64,000 nt of DNA. Origin: Variovorax sp. JS1663 (lineage in GTDB: Bacteria; Pseudomonadota; Gammaproteobacteria; Burkholderiales; Burkholderiaceae_C). Within the stretch, counting starts at the first letter, position 1. Every line of letters starts with the position of its first letter. Positions 37,693-50,762 of the stretch are shown one piece after another. A program made the position numbers and the translations under genes. The stretch covers positions 1-64,000 of the forward strand of contig NZ_LYMK01000017.1 in the NCBI RefSeq assembly GCF_002157355.1, written 5' to 3'. The notes beneath the pieces were generated by a model. That model did no database searches. It saw only the letters and a program-made list of their open reading frames with translations, and was not told the origin of the DNA.

Positions 37693-37706
37693 GTGACAGA
37701 AGTCAC
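37693..37706. promoter_or_regulatory. CRP-like palindrome upstream of the cNMP gene
   Basis: GTGAC-AGAA-GTCAC is a perfect palindrome, equal to GTGA-N6-TCAC, the core of CRP/FNR-type operators. It lies 60 bp before the cNMP-domain gene start, between it and mnmE. Confidence 0.45.
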
Positions 37707-37725
37707 GATATTTAACGCTTAATGT

Positions 37726-39135
37726 CTACTTTCCGATACAAAATCGCGAAAATATCACACCGAGTAAGTCGTCCGCACCGAACTCTCCGGTGATTTCGTT
37801 GAGTGCGTTCTGGGCCAGACGCAGCTCCTCGGCCAGCAGATCGAGGGACTGAGCCCGGGCCGCCAAGTGTTCGCCAGCCAGCGACAGATGTTCCGCGGCG
37901 CGCGACAACGCCTCGACATGGCGCGCACGCGCCAGATAGACGCCATCCGGGACTGCTTGCCAACCGGCGATCTCGAGCAGGCGGAGCCTGAGCGCCTCGA
38001 TCCCGAATCCCGTCCGCGCGGAGAGCGTGACCCCGGTGTCCGACGCCGCCGCGGCCGCGGCCGCATCCTGCTTGCTCCAGATGTCCAGTACCGGCACGCC
38101 AACGGGCAGCTTCTCGCTGAGCAGGCGCAGAATCTCGGCATCCGCCTGCGCGTAGTCGGTCCGGTCCACCCGCGTCAGATCGTGCAGGAACAGCACGGCA
38201 TCGGCGCCTTCGATCTGGCTCCAGGCGCGCGCCACGCCGATCTGCTCGACCAGGTCGGCGCTCTCGCGCAGGCCCGCCGTGTCGACCACGTGCAAGGGAA
38301 CGCCATGGATCTGGATCGTCTGCGACACCACGTCGCGCGTGGTGCCCGGAATCGGGCTGACGATGGCGAGCTCGGCACCGGCCAGGGCATTGAGCAGGGA
38401 GCTCTTGCCCGCGTTGGGCTGGCCGGCGATCACGACCTTGATCCCTTCGCGCAGCAGGGCGCCCTGCCTCGCACGCTGCTGGACCGCATCCAACTGCGCC
38501 TGCAGGGAAACGAGCTGCCCCTGAGCATCGGCTTTCTGCAGGAAGTCGATCTCCTCTTCCGGGAAATCGAGCGTCGCCTCGACCAGCATGCGCAGATGGA
38601 TCAAGGCATCGCGCAGCGTGTGGATCTCCTGCGAGAACGCACCCGAGAGCGAGCGGCCGGCGCTACGCGCTGCCGCCTCGGTACTCGCATCGATCAAGTC
38701 GGCGATCGCCTCGGCCTGTGCCAGGTCAATCTTGCCGTTGAGGAAGGCACGCTGGCTGAATTCGCCTGGCTCGGCCACGCGCAGGCCTGGCAGCCGCGGA
38801 CGGCCGGAAATCGCGTCCTTCTCCGCCGCAGCCTCCAGACAGCGCGCCAGCAGCAGCTGGAGCACGACCGAGCCGCCGTGTGCCTGCAGTTCCAGCACGT
38901 CTTCGCCCGTGTAGGAATGGGGCGCCGGAAAGTGGATGGCCAGGCCCTGGTCGATGGCGCCGCCGGCCGCATCGCGAAAGGGCAGATACGTGGCCTCGCG
39001 CGGGCGCAGGCTGCGGCCGCAGATCGCATCAATCAGGGGCACCAGCCGTGCGCCGGACACCCGCACGATACCCACCGCGCCACGGCCGGCAGCAGTGGCG
39101 ATGGCAACGATGGGATCGGTGGTGCGGGCCAGCAT
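37726..39135 (-). CDS. mnmE: tRNA modification GTPase MnmE
   Basis: With MnmG installs carboxymethylaminomethyl on wobble U34. The 469-aa protein has the N-terminal folate-binding domain (~1-120), helical domains, and an inserted G domain with [12 protein letters not shown] (G1), PGTTRD (G2), DTAGLR (G3) and WSKQD (G4). The C-terminal FCIGK is the conserved CIGK motif. Last gene of the leftward rpmH-rnpA-yidD-yidC-mnmE group. Confidence 0.96.
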   Translation of the reverse strand: MLARTTDPIVAIATAAGRGAVGIVRVSGARLVPLIDAICGRSLRPREATYLPFRDAAGGAIDQGLAIHFPAPHSYTGEDVLELQAHGGSVVLQLLLARCLEAAAEKDAISGRPRLPGLRVAEPGEFSQRAFLNGKIDLAQAEAIADLIDASTEAAARSAGRSLSGAFSQEIHTLRDALIHLRMLVEATLDFPEEEIDFLQKADAQGQLVSLQAQLDAVQQRARQGALLREGIKVVIAGQPNAGKSSLLNALAGAELAIVSPIPGTTRDVVSQTIQIHGVPLHVVDTAGLRESADLVEQIGVARAWSQIEGADAVLFLHDLTRVDRTDYAQADAEILRLLSEKLPVGVPVLDIWSKQDAAAAAAASDTGVTLSARTGFGIEALRLRLLEIAGWQAVPDGVYLARARHVEALSRAAEHLSLAGEHLAARAQSLDLLAEELRLAQNALNEITGEFGADDLLGVIFSRFCIGK

Positions 39136-39161
39136 GGCGTCGATGATGCTTCAACAAAGAG

Positions 39162-39184
39162 AAGGGCCGCATTCTGCGGCCCTT
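39162..39184 (-). terminator. Hairpin between yidC and mnmE
   Basis: AAGGGCCGC / GCGGCCCTT, a 9-bp stem with a 5-nt loop, followed on the minus strand by a weak T-containing tract (CTCTTTGTTG). It may cut transcription between yidC and mnmE. Confidence 0.55.
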
Positions 39185-39209
39185 GCTCGGGAAGGCGTGC
39201 GCTCGCGCG

Positions 39210-40883
39210 CTATTTGCCGATCACGCCCAGCCGTTTGTTGATGAACCACTGCTGCGCGATCGACAGCACGTTGTTGGTGATCCAGTACAGCACCAGGCCG
39301 GCCGGGAAGAAGATGAACATCACGCTGAAGGCCAGCGGCATGATCCACATGAGCTTGGCCTGCATCGGATCGGGCGGCGTCGGGTTGAGCCAGGTCTGGA
39401 ACAGCGAGGTCGCAGTCATCACGATCGGCAGGATGAACCAGGGGTCCGGCGCCGAGAGGTCCTTGATCCAGCCGATCCACGGCGCATGGCGCATCTCGAC
39501 CGAGGACAGCAGCACCCAGTAGAGCGCAATGAACACCGGGATCTGGATCAGGATCGGGAAGCAGCCGCCCATCGGGTTGACCTTTTCCTCGCGGTAGATG
39601 CGCATCATCTCCTGCTGCATCTCCTGCGGCTTGTCCTTGAGCCGCTCGCGCATTTCCATGATCTTCGGGTTGATGGCCTTCATCTTGGCCATGCTGCCGT
39701 AGGCCTTGGCGTTGAGCCAATAGAAGGCGGCCTTCAGCAACACCACCAGCGCGACGATGGCCCAGCCCCAGTTGCCCAGCATGCCGTGCAGCTTGTCGAG
39801 CAGCCAGTACAGCGGCTTGGAGATGATGGTGAAGATGCCGTAGTCCTTGACCAGCTCGAGGCCGGGCGCGACCGCCTCCAGCGTCTTCTCGGCCTGCGGG
39901 CCCACGAAGAACTCGGCGTCGATGGACTTGGTGGTGCCCGGCTCGACCGCGCCGGCCGAGGTGATCATGCCGACCGCGTAGAGGTTGTTGTCGACCTTGC
40001 GGGCGAACAGGTCGCGCTGGATGCCATCCTTCAGCAGCCAAGCGCTGGCAAAGTAGTGCTGCACCATCGCGACATAGCCGTTGGGCGATTCCTTGACGAA
40101 CTCGGCCTTGTTGTTTTCGATGTCCTTGAACTCGATCTTCTGGTACTTCTTGGCTTCGGTGTAGACCGCCGGGCCGGTGAAGGTGGAATAGAAGGAGGAC
40201 TCGCCCGGCGGCTTGTTGCCGTCGCGCACGATCTGCAGATAGAGCTGGGGCGAGACCGGCGCCGTGCCGGTGTTGACGATCTCGTGGCGCACGGCCATGT
40301 CATAGGCGCCGCGCTTGAGCGTCCAGGTCTTGACCAACTTGACGCCGCCCAGGTCGGCCGACTCGAAGCGCAGCAACAATTCGTTGGCACCGTCTTTCAG
40401 CGCGCGCTCGCCGCTGAAGCTCATCGGCGTCTTGTGCGTGGGGAAGGCGCCGCCGATGAGGCCCGTCTGGGCCACGTAGTACCGGTTCGGGCTCTGGTCG
40501 AGCAGGATGAAGGGCTTGTCCTTCTCCGCCAGGTCGTCGTGCTGGATGAACTCGCTCTGGACCAGCGAGCCGCCTTCGGTGTCGAAGGTCAGCTTGAGTA
40601 CGTCGGTCGTGACGACCACGCGCTCGCCCGCCGTCGGCGCCGCGGTCTTGCCATCCGGCACGGCGCTTGCGCCGCTGGTCCCGGCCTGCGTGGTGCTGGC
40701 CTGCGGCACCGCGCTCGATGCCGCACCGGCAGGCGTGGGTGCCGGTGCCGTCGCTGTCGCATGCGGCTTGGTCGACGGCAGGAAGGTGGGACTGCGACCG
40801 TTGTAGACCTGCCATTGGTCCCACAGCAGCACCAGCGAGAAACCAAAAATCACCCACAGGATGGTGCGGCGAATATCGTTCAT
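39210..40883 (-). CDS. yidC: Membrane protein insertase YidC
   Basis: Inserts and folds inner-membrane proteins with or without Sec. The 557-aa protein has an N-terminal helix (ILWVIFGFSLVLLWDQW), a periplasmic beta-domain (~75-350) and the five-helix insertase core (NWGWAIVALVVLLKAAFYWLN, GGCFPILIQIPVFIALYW, and the end IAQQWFINKRLG). ATG 40883 overlaps the yidD stop by 4 nt. The upstream frame extension is not conserved. Confidence 0.96.
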   Translation of the reverse strand: MNDIRRTILWVIFGFSLVLLWDQWQVYNGRSPTFLPSTKPHATATAPAPTPAGAASSAVPQASTTQAGTSGASAVPDGKTAAPTAGERVVVTTDVLKLTFDTEGGSLVQSEFIQHDDLAEKDKPFILLDQSPNRYYVAQTGLIGGAFPTHKTPMSFSGERALKDGANELLLRFESADLGGVKLVKTWTLKRGAYDMAVRHEIVNTGTAPVSPQLYLQIVRDGNKPPGESSFYSTFTGPAVYTEAKKYQKIEFKDIENNKAEFVKESPNGYVAMVQHYFASAWLLKDGIQRDLFARKVDNNLYAVGMITSAGAVEPGTTKSIDAEFFVGPQAEKTLEAVAPGLELVKDYGIFTIISKPLYWLLDKLHGMLGNWGWAIVALVVLLKAAFYWLNAKAYGSMAKMKAINPKIMEMRERLKDKPQEMQQEMMRIYREEKVNPMGGCFPILIQIPVFIALYWVLLSSVEMRHAPWIGWIKDLSAPDPWFILPIVMTATSLFQTWLNPTPPDPMQAKLMWIMPLAFSVMFIFFPAGLVLYWITNNVLSIAQQWFINKRLGVIGK

Positions 40884-41167
40884 GAAGAAGACTTCTTGTC
40901 GTCGGGGAAGAGGGAAGAGAACAGCCCACCCGCGCGGCCGGCCTGGTGCTCTTCCTTCGGGGGAACGGGATCGTGGCCGCCCTGGCACCAGGGCTGGCAG
41001 CGCACGAGACGGCGCAGGGTGAGATAGCTGCCGCCCGCGGCGCCATGGCGCTGCAGCGCCTCGATGGCGTAGACGGAGCAGGTGGGCTCGAAGCGGCAGG
41101 CCTGTCCGAGCCAGGGACTCAGCAGCAGACGATAAGCCTTCACCAGGCCGATCAGCAACGCCTTCAT
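40880..41167 (-). CDS. yidD: Membrane protein insertion efficiency factor YidD
   Basis: A 95-aa protein of the YidD family: YRLLLSPWLGQACRFEPTCSVYAIEALQRHG and CQPWCQGGHDPVP carry the conserved Cys and Pro residues. It assists YidC-dependent insertion. Its start overlaps the rnpA stop by 4 nt and its stop overlaps yidC, a chain of coupled genes. Confidence 0.95.
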   Translation of the reverse strand: MKALLIGLVKAYRLLLSPWLGQACRFEPTCSVYAIEALQRHGAAGGSYLTLRRLVRCQPWCQGGHDPVPPKEEHQAGRAGGLFSSLFPDDKKSSS

Positions 41168-41553
41168 GATGCCCGCGCGGCCGCCGCCCGCTCCAGAAGC
41201 AGCTGGAGCTCGGCGCGAACAGCGGCCTTGAGCCTGTCGGAAGTCGCGCTCTGGAATTCCTTGCGATCGAAAGCCGCGCGCAGCCGCACCACGTGCGCCG
41301 CCTGCGGCAGCGAGGCCGCGGCGTCGGCGCTCATGCGGTAGATCTGGCGCTTGATGGCATTGCGGGTGACCGCGCGGCGCGCCCAGCGCTTCGGCACCAT
41401 GGCACCGACCCACAGGCCCTGCGTGGCGAACAGCAACACCTCACCGGACTGCGCGTCCAGCGCGCAGCGATGCAAGGCGAAGTGGGTGGTGCGCGCCACG
41501 GTGGCACCTGCGAGAACAGCCTGGAACTGCGCGCGGGTCTGTAGCCGCTGCAT
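41164..41553 (-). CDS. rnpA: Ribonuclease P protein component
   Basis: Basic protein that helps the RNase P RNA cleave tRNA 5' leaders. ATG 41553 gives 129 aa (MQRLQTRAQFQAVLAG), close to the family length. The conserved basic segment is KRWARRAVTRNAIKRQIYRM, the RNR-motif region. The frame extends to TTG 41616, and a 150-aa version cannot be excluded. It follows rpmH by 82 bp on the same strand. Confidence 0.93.
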   Translation of the reverse strand: MQRLQTRAQFQAVLAGATVARTTHFALHRCALDAQSGEVLLFATQGLWVGAMVPKRWARRAVTRNAIKRQIYRMSADAAASLPQAAHVVRLRAAFDRKEFQSATSDRLKAAVRAELQLLLERAAAARAS

Positions 41554-41635
41554 GGAAGCCAACCGCGAAGCGCCGGCGAACGAGGACGGCAGCAGCGGTA
41601 GCGGTAGGGCTGGCAACGGCGCCGGCGAAATGCCC

Positions 41636-41770
41636 TTAGACGGAAAGGCGCTTGCGGCCCTTGGCGCGGCGCGCGTTGATGACGGCGCGGCCGCCGCGGG
41701 TCTTCATACGGACCAGGAAGCCGTGAGTACGGGCGCGGCGGATCTTGGAGGCTTGGTAGGTGCGTTTCAT
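41636..41770 (-). CDS. rpmH: Ribosomal protein bL34
   Basis: A 44-aa basic protein with the invariant bL34 sequence ([20 protein letters not shown], ending GRKRLSV). ATG 41770. It is first of the leftward operon and divergent from dnaA. Confidence 0.97.
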   Translation of the reverse strand: MKRTYQASKIRRARTHGFLVRMKTRGGRAVINARRAKGRKRLSV

Positions 41771-42049
41771 GATGGTTTTCCTGATGGGCCCCGGTGGCTG
41801 TGCGTTGCAGGGCTGAGTGCTCTCTCTGATACCCCGAAACACACACAAAGAGGTTTTCAGGGAAACCCGCGATTATCGCAAACATTCGGCCGCACAACAA
41901 TCGGAAGACGCCTGGGGGCTGTTTCCGGGCCCCGGAAAACTATGTGGATAAGGTTTTGACAAGTTAGAATCACCGGCCCATCCCAGGGGCGCCTATCCAC
42001 AAGCAGAACGAGAAAATGAACGAGGGACACTTCACCCTTCAGAGCCTCC
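41771..42049. promoter_or_regulatory. rpmH-dnaA divergent spacer with DnaA boxes
   Basis: Contains a perfect DnaA box on the minus strand (TGTGGATAA at 41943-41951) and a one-mismatch box on the plus strand (CTATCCACA at 41993-42001). They sit where DnaA could autoregulate dnaA and act on rpmH. No gene and no strong AT-rich unwinding tract is seen here. Confidence 0.75.
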
Positions 42050-43429
42050 ATGCCGAGTGAAGGCATCGGCGACAGCCTTTGGCAGGCCTGCGTTGACCAG
42101 CTCGCGCAGGAGCTGTCTGAACAGCAATTCAACACCTGGATCAAGCCCCTGACCGCCAAGGTCGCGGACGATCTGTCCCGGGTCACGGTCTTCGTCGCCA
42201 ACCGCTTCAAGCTGGACTGGATCCGGGCCCAGTACGCCGGCAAGATCGCTTCCATGGCGGAGAAGATCTACGGCCAGCCGGTGACAATCGAGTTAGCGCT
42301 TGCTCCTCGGGAAATCGTTACCCGGCCTGTCTCCATGGCCATTGTCACAGAGACGGATGTGCCGCGTGATGTCACCGGCCCCGGCGAGGATCCGCCCGGT
42401 GCGGCGTTCAAGAACCGGTTGAACGCCGGCCTGACCTTCGAGACGCTGGTCGAGGGCACGGCCAACCGGATGGCGCGCGCCGCCGCCATGCATGTGGCCG
42501 GCACGCCTGGCCATCTGTACAACCCGTTGTTCATCTACGGCGGCGTCGGCCTGGGCAAGACCCATCTGATGCACGCCGTGGGCAACCGCCTGCTGTCGGA
42601 TCGGCACGACGCCAAAGTTCTCTACATCCACGCCGAGCAGTTCGTCTCGGATGTGGTCAAGGCCTATCAGCGCAAGACCTTCGATGAGTTCAAGGAGCGC
42701 TATCACTCGCTCGACCTGCTCCTGATCGACGACGTCCAGTTCTTCGCCAACAAGGACCGGACGCAGGAGGAATTCTTCAACGCCTTCGAGGCCCTGCTGG
42801 CCAAGAAGTCGCACATCGTCATGACCAGCGACACCTATCCCAAGGGGCTGGCGGACATCCACGAGCGGCTGGTTTCCCGCTTCGACTCCGGTCTGACGGT
42901 GGCGATCGAGCCGCCCGAGCTCGAGATGCGTGTGGCGATCCTGATCAACAAGGCGCGCGTCGAAGGCGCCGAAATGCCCGAGGAAGTGGCCTTCTTCGTG
43001 GCCAAGAACGTGCGCTCCAACGTGCGAGAGCTCGAGGGCGCACTGCGCAAGATCCTGGCGTACTCGCGCTTCAACCAGAAGGAGATCTCCATCGCCCTGG
43101 CGCGCGAGGCGCTGCGCGACCTCCTGTCGATCCAGAACCGGCAGATCTCGGTCGAGAACATCCAGAAGACGGTGGCCGACTATTACAAGATCAAGGTCGC
43201 CGACATGTACTCGAAGAAGCGGCCGGCCTCGATCGCCCGGCCCCGCCAGATCGCGATGTACCTGGCCAAGGAACTGACCCAGAAGAGCCTGCCCGAGATC
43301 GGCGAACTCTTCGGCGGCCGCGACCACACGACCGTGCTGCACGCGGTGCGCAAGATCTCCGGCGAACGCCAGCAGCTCACCGAGCTCAACCAGCAGTTGC
43401 ATGTGCTGGAACAAACCCTCAAGGGCTGA
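42050..43429 (+). CDS. dnaA: Chromosomal replication initiator DnaA
   Basis: A 459-aa initiator: domain I (residues 1-90), short domain II, AAA+ domain III with Walker [12 protein letters not shown] and Walker B LLIDDVQF, and domain IV with the DnaA signature [15 protein letters not shown] that contacts DnaA boxes. ATG 42050 gives [19 protein letters not shown]. It is followed by the candidate origin and then dnaN. Confidence 0.97.
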   Translation: MPSEGIGDSLWQACVDQLAQELSEQQFNTWIKPLTAKVADDLSRVTVFVANRFKLDWIRAQYAGKIASMAEKIYGQPVTIELALAPREIVTRPVSMAIVTETDVPRDVTGPGEDPPGAAFKNRLNAGLTFETLVEGTANRMARAAAMHVAGTPGHLYNPLFIYGGVGLGKTHLMHAVGNRLLSDRHDAKVLYIHAEQFVSDVVKAYQRKTFDEFKERYHSLDLLLIDDVQFFANKDRTQEEFFNAFEALLAKKSHIVMTSDTYPKGLADIHERLVSRFDSGLTVAIEPPELEMRVAILINKARVEGAEMPEEVAFFVAKNVRSNVRELEGALRKILAYSRFNQKEISIALAREALRDLLSIQNRQISVENIQKTVADYYKIKVADMYSKKRPASIARPRQIAMYLAKELTQKSLPEIGELFGGRDHTTVLHAVRKISGERQQLTELNQQLHVLEQTLKG

Positions 43430-43694
43430 AGAGACCTGTCATTGCAGATTCATGAAGCCCTGTCAAAGGACAACTCTGGGGAAAGTTTCGGCACAAGCAC
43501 CGGCTTGTCCACAGGCGCGGTGCGTGCAGCGAAGTTGTCCGCCTTGGCGCGACAGCGCCGAAGCGCCCCTGCACACAGCCAGCGGGCAACGGCAAGTGCT
43601 TGTCACAAAAGCGGAAAATGGCCCTGTCCACAGCAGGGTGCGTCCCTTATCTACTACTACTAATTTGAATTAAAGAAATAAAGAAGAGGTAAGC
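43430..43694 (+). other. Candidate replication origin oriC (dnaA-dnaN spacer)
   Basis: The 265-bp spacer has DnaA-box-like sites TTGTCCACA (43505-43513) and CTGTCCACA (43624-43632). It then has a GC-rich spacer, four CTA trinucleotides (43651-43662, the DnaA-trio pattern read on the other strand as TAG repeats) and an AT-rich tract (43660-43690). This is the order known for the bacterial basal unwinding system: DnaA box, GC spacer, trios, AT-rich DNA. Confidence 0.75.
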
Positions 43695-47527
<3,833 letters not shown>

Positions 47528-47540
47528 GCCGGCCGGGCTG

Positions 47541-47559
47541 GGGGACGTGTCACGTCCCC
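47541..47559. repeat. 19-bp palindrome after gyrB
   Basis: GGGGACGTG-T-CACGTCCCC is perfectly symmetrical, 14 bp after the gyrB stop. No T-tract follows, so it may be a factor-binding site or a weak terminator. Confidence 0.5.
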
Positions 47560-47697
47560 TGAAGAATCGCACGCCAGACTCGCCCCCGGGTGCTTCCATT
47601 CGTCTGCGCATTGGGTGAAACGCTATAGCTAGCCCGACTCTTGCTAAGCAAAATTCCGGCGGATTGACGCCGATTTTTTGGAGCGAGGACAGCAGCG

Positions 47698-48189
47698 ATG
47701 AAACCGATCCGTTTCGGATGGCCCACGGCGGCAATGGTCTGGATGGCGTGCGCGTCTGCGCAGGCGCTGACCAACCCACCGATCCAGGTAGCGCAGGGCA
47801 TCGAGTACATGTGCGGCGGCAGCGACAGCGCCGAGGCCGACTTCATGCGCATGGTGTCCCCCCGCTGGGCGGCTACGCTGGAGTTCTCGGTCAACCGGGC
47901 CAAGTCCGGCCAGATGCCTTCCGACATCCAGGTCGTGGTGCGCGAGCGCTACACCGGCCGGCCGGTCATGGAAGCCGTTTCCGGGGCGCCCTACATGGTG
48001 GCACGGCTCGACCCCGGTTCCTACGAGATCGAGGCGACCCTGGCTGGCGTCACGCTGCGTCAGCCGCTGGTCGTGTTCAACGGCGTCGGCTCGCGGGCGG
48101 CGTTCGTCTGGCCCTCCAACGTCGATTTCGCCAATGCCGGCGGGCTGCGCCGGGCCGAGCAGCAGGCGGCAGTGCGCACCCGCGACTGA
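47698..48189 (+). CDS. Secreted protein, paralogue 1 of a tandem pair
   Basis: A 163-aa protein with a signal peptide ending near CASAQA. The mature part (NPPIQVAQGIEYMCGG, then VSGAPYMVARLDPGSYEIEATLAG) closely matches the next gene. The domain looks like a beta-sandwich carbohydrate-binding or carboxypeptidase-regulatory-type fold, but no family is recognised. GAGGA precedes the ATG by 8 nt. Function unknown. Confidence 0.8.
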   Translation: MKPIRFGWPTAAMVWMACASAQALTNPPIQVAQGIEYMCGGSDSAEADFMRMVSPRWAATLEFSVNRAKSGQMPSDIQVVVRERYTGRPVMEAVSGAPYMVARLDPGSYEIEATLAGVTLRQPLVVFNGVGSRAAFVWPSNVDFANAGGLRRAEQQAAVRTRD

Positions 48190-48303
48190 GCCCGCGGGCG
48201 CATGACGCCCGGAGTTCAGTTTCCTCTAAGCCTGTCTGCCCATAGTTCGGGCGTGGGACGAACGCGTCGCCCCCGCTTCCCCAACCCGAGCAAGGACACG
48301 GCT

Positions 48304-48771
48304 ATGAACACCCTTCGTTTTTCGCGGCCCGTGGCGGCACTGGCACTGGCACTTGGCGCTGCTTCGCTGCTGGGCGCGCTTTCCGCGCAGGCGGCCTACA
48401 ACCCACCGATCCACATGGCCAACGGCATCGAGTACATGAGCGGCGGCATCAGCAGCGACGAGGCCGCGCTGATGCAGACCGTGGCGCCACGCTGGCCGGC
48501 CACCTTCGAGTTCGCGATCAAGGACGGCAGCCGTTCGAACTTCGCGGCCGATATCGCCGTGACGGTGCGCGACGCTTCCGGCCACGCCGTGCTGTCGCAG
48601 GTGATGTCCGAAGGGCCTTTCATGGTGGCACGGCTCGATCCAGGCCGCTACGAGGTGGAAGCCACGCTGGCCGGCCAGACACTGAAGCAATCGGTCGAGA
48701 TCCGCGCCGGCAGCCCGACCCGGACGCTGTTCCTCTGGCCGGCGGGCACCGATGTCAGTGCGCATTCGTGA
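48304..48771 (+). CDS. Secreted protein, paralogue 2 of a tandem pair
   Basis: A 155-aa protein with a signal peptide (ALALGAASLLGALSAQA) and a mature part parallel to the gene before: NPPIHMANGIEYMSGG and MSEGPFMVARLDPGRYEVEA. The two probably arose by tandem duplication. AAGGA precedes the ATG. Function unknown; predicted periplasmic. Confidence 0.8.
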   Translation: MNTLRFSRPVAALALALGAASLLGALSAQAAYNPPIHMANGIEYMSGGISSDEAALMQTVAPRWPATFEFAIKDGSRSNFAADIAVTVRDASGHAVLSQVMSEGPFMVARLDPGRYEVEATLAGQTLKQSVEIRAGSPTRTLFLWPAGTDVSAHS

Positions 48772-49084
48772 GCGTGAGCCCCAGGTCGAGGAGATGCGGG
48801 GCCTGTCGGCCCACATCCTGCCGACCTCGGCCACCATGATCGGGGTGTGCATGACGGTGCTGTCGATCGGCCACCTGCGCCCGGACGGGCACTCGCGCAT
48901 GCTGATCGACAAGCTGCTGGCCTTCGACGCCCTGATCTTCCTGGCCAGCGCGGTGCTCTCCTTCGCCTCGATGCGCTCGCGCCGCCAGGGGCCGCGCCAC
49001 GAGCGTCACGCGGAACTGCTGTTCCTCGCCGGGCTGGCGCTGCTGGCGCTCGGCGCGGTGGCGATTGCTTTCGCGGTCGACTGA
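48752..49084 (+). CDS. Small membrane protein, family unknown
   Basis: About 110 aa with three hydrophobic segments (ATMIGVCMTVLSIGHL, LAFDALIFLASAVLSFA, LLFLAGLALLALGAVAIAF). Its start overlaps the preceding gene's end by 20 nt; an in-frame ATG at 48794 is an alternative. No function can be assigned. Confidence 0.65.
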   Translation: MSVRIREREPQVEEMRGLSAHILPTSATMIGVCMTVLSIGHLRPDGHSRMLIDKLLAFDALIFLASAVLSFASMRSRRQGPRHERHAELLFLAGLALLALGAVAIAFAVD

Positions 49085-49169
49085 CGGCTTTGTGCTGGCA
49101 CGCGCCTTGAATGTGGCGCCGGGCGCATCCAGATGCGCTGCTAGCGTCCTGCTACCGTGCAAGGCTTCG

Positions 49170-50357
49170 ATGCCGCTTCGCCCCCTGACCCTCCTCACCA
49201 CGCTGCTGCATGCCTACATCGGCCTGCGGCTGCTGCCTGCGCTGGCGGATCTGAGCGCGGCCTGGCCATTGCTGCTCGCCGCGCTGCTGCTGTCGGCGGC
49301 GACCATGCCGCTGCCCTTCGCCGGTGCGCGTGGCGGCCACCGCCGGCCGCTTGCCGACGGGTGGAAATGGCTGGGGCTGCTGAGCATGGGCTGGTTCTCC
49401 TCGATGTTCGTCCTCACGCTGGTGCGCGACGCCGGCCTGCTGCTGGGCTGGCTGCTCGCCCTGGCCGGCGGTTGGGCCGTCGACTGGCCGCGTGCACAGT
49501 CCTGGAGCGCCGCGGCGGTGCCGCTGATGGCGACGCTGGCCACGCTGATCGGCTTCTTCAACGCCCGCCGCGTCGCCGGCGTGGTGCGCGTGGAGGTGCC
49601 GATCCGCGACCTGCCGGCCGGCCTGGAGGGCTTCACCATCGCCCAGCTCAGCGACATCCATGTCGGCCCGACCATCCGGCGCGGCTACATCCAGCGCATC
49701 GTCCATGCGGTCAACGGGCTGGGCGCCGACATGGTCGCGATCACCGGCGACCTGGTCGACGGCACGGTGGCCGAGCTGCGCGAGCACGTGGCGCCGCTGG
49801 CCGGGCTGCGGGCGCGGCATGGCACGTTCGTGGTGACAGGCAATCACGAGTACTACGCGGGCGCCCATGCCTGGATCGACGAACTGCGGCGCCTCGGCCT
49901 GCAAGTGCTGCTCAATGAGCATGTGGTGCTGCAGACACGCAGCGTGAAGGGCGCGCAGACCGACGAGGAGGTGCTCGAGAGCGCCCTGGTCGTGGCCGGC
50001 GTGACCGACTACACCGCGGCGCATTTCGATGCTGCCCATGCCAGCGATCCGAAGGGAGCGCTGCACGATGCGCCGCCGTTGGTGCGCACCCGGCTGCTGC
50101 TGGCGCACCAGCCGCGCAGTGCGCCGGCGGCGGCGGAGGCCGGCTACCAGCTGCAGCTCTCGGGCCACACGCACGGCGGCCAGTTCTTCCCGTGGAATCT
50201 GTTCGTGCCGCTGCAGCAGCCCTTCACTGCGGGGCTGCACCGGCTGCAGCAGATGTGGGTCTACACCAGTCGCGGCACCGGTTACTGGGGCCCGCCGAAG
50301 CGCTTCGGCGCGCCCTCGGAGATCACGCTGCTTCGGCTGGTGCCGGAGCGGGCCTGA
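49170..50357 (+). CDS. Membrane-anchored metallophosphoesterase
   Basis: A 395-aa protein with about four N-terminal helices (~1-130) and a calcineurin-like phosphoesterase domain: SDIHVG, GDLVDG, GNHEYY and GHTHGGQFF provide the di-metal ligands. It resembles YkuE-type membrane-bound phosphoesterases (lipid or nucleotide hydrolysis); the substrate is unknown. ATG 49170 follows AAGG; the frame upstream of it is not conserved. Confidence 0.88.
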   Translation: MPLRPLTLLTTLLHAYIGLRLLPALADLSAAWPLLLAALLLSAATMPLPFAGARGGHRRPLADGWKWLGLLSMGWFSSMFVLTLVRDAGLLLGWLLALAGGWAVDWPRAQSWSAAAVPLMATLATLIGFFNARRVAGVVRVEVPIRDLPAGLEGFTIAQLSDIHVGPTIRRGYIQRIVHAVNGLGADMVAITGDLVDGTVAELREHVAPLAGLRARHGTFVVTGNHEYYAGAHAWIDELRRLGLQVLLNEHVVLQTRSVKGAQTDEEVLESALVVAGVTDYTAAHFDAAHASDPKGALHDAPPLVRTRLLLAHQPRSAPAAAEAGYQLQLSGHTHGGQFFPWNLFVPLQQPFTAGLHRLQQMWVYTSRGTGYWGPPKRFGAPSEITLLRLVPERA

Positions 50358-50424
50358 TGTTGCGCGCCATCGGCATGGCGAGCACGGACCGTTCGACCTG
50401 GTCCAGTTGGGACGGGTTGCTCAT
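50323..50424 (-). CDS. Possible 33-aa peptide (doubtful)
   Basis: ATG 50424 is preceded by AGGAGAAGAAACG, a good ribosome binding site. The peptide is MSNPSQLDQVERSVLAMPMA and continues to AEAA. No homology known; the ORF lies antisense to the end of the phosphoesterase gene. Could be chance. Confidence 0.2.
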   Translation of the reverse strand: MSNPSQLDQVERSVLAMPMARNIRPAPAPAEAA

Positions 50425-50762
50425 CGTTTCTTCTCCTGGGTGGTGGTGCCGGGCCAGGGCGCCTGGCCATCCGGTTTCGTCTTCGAGACCTTGGCGGCCC
50501 GTGCCTTACCGGAGGCTAGCAAGCCTCGCGCTGCGCGAAGCTTGGCGTGCACGGATTTTTTGGGCCGTCAGAGGCAATGATTGCGGCACCGGCGTGGGTG
50601 TTTCATGGGAGGAACTACGGCGGTGTAGGCCCATCAACGATATCGGGCTGCGGCATCGCGATTTTTGAGCGAAGATTCGCGACTTTCTGTCATGGCGAAT
50701 GCCTGCTGTCACGCGAGTGGCGCGATGGTGCTTGCCGCTTCTTTGTCGCAGACCCCTCAAGA
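50358..50762. other. 405-bp spacer between phosphoesterase and pagL
   Basis: No confident gene. A 33-codon minus-strand ORF (50323-50424) starts behind AGGAG with a 7-nt gap, overlapping the phosphoesterase end. Apart from that, only shadow frames are seen. Confidence 0.4.

Noticed and set aside
41956..41970. TTGACA and TAGAAT as a dnaA promoter
   Set aside because: Only 3 bp separate them, so they cannot be a -35/-10 pair.
43651..43662. CTA trinucleotide run as a slippage microsatellite
   Set aside because: Four units are short for slippage, and position next to a DnaA box and AT-rich tract fits an origin element better.
50506..50760. An 84-codon minus-strand frame before pagL
   Set aside because: Basic, low-complexity translation with no ribosome binding site or homology.
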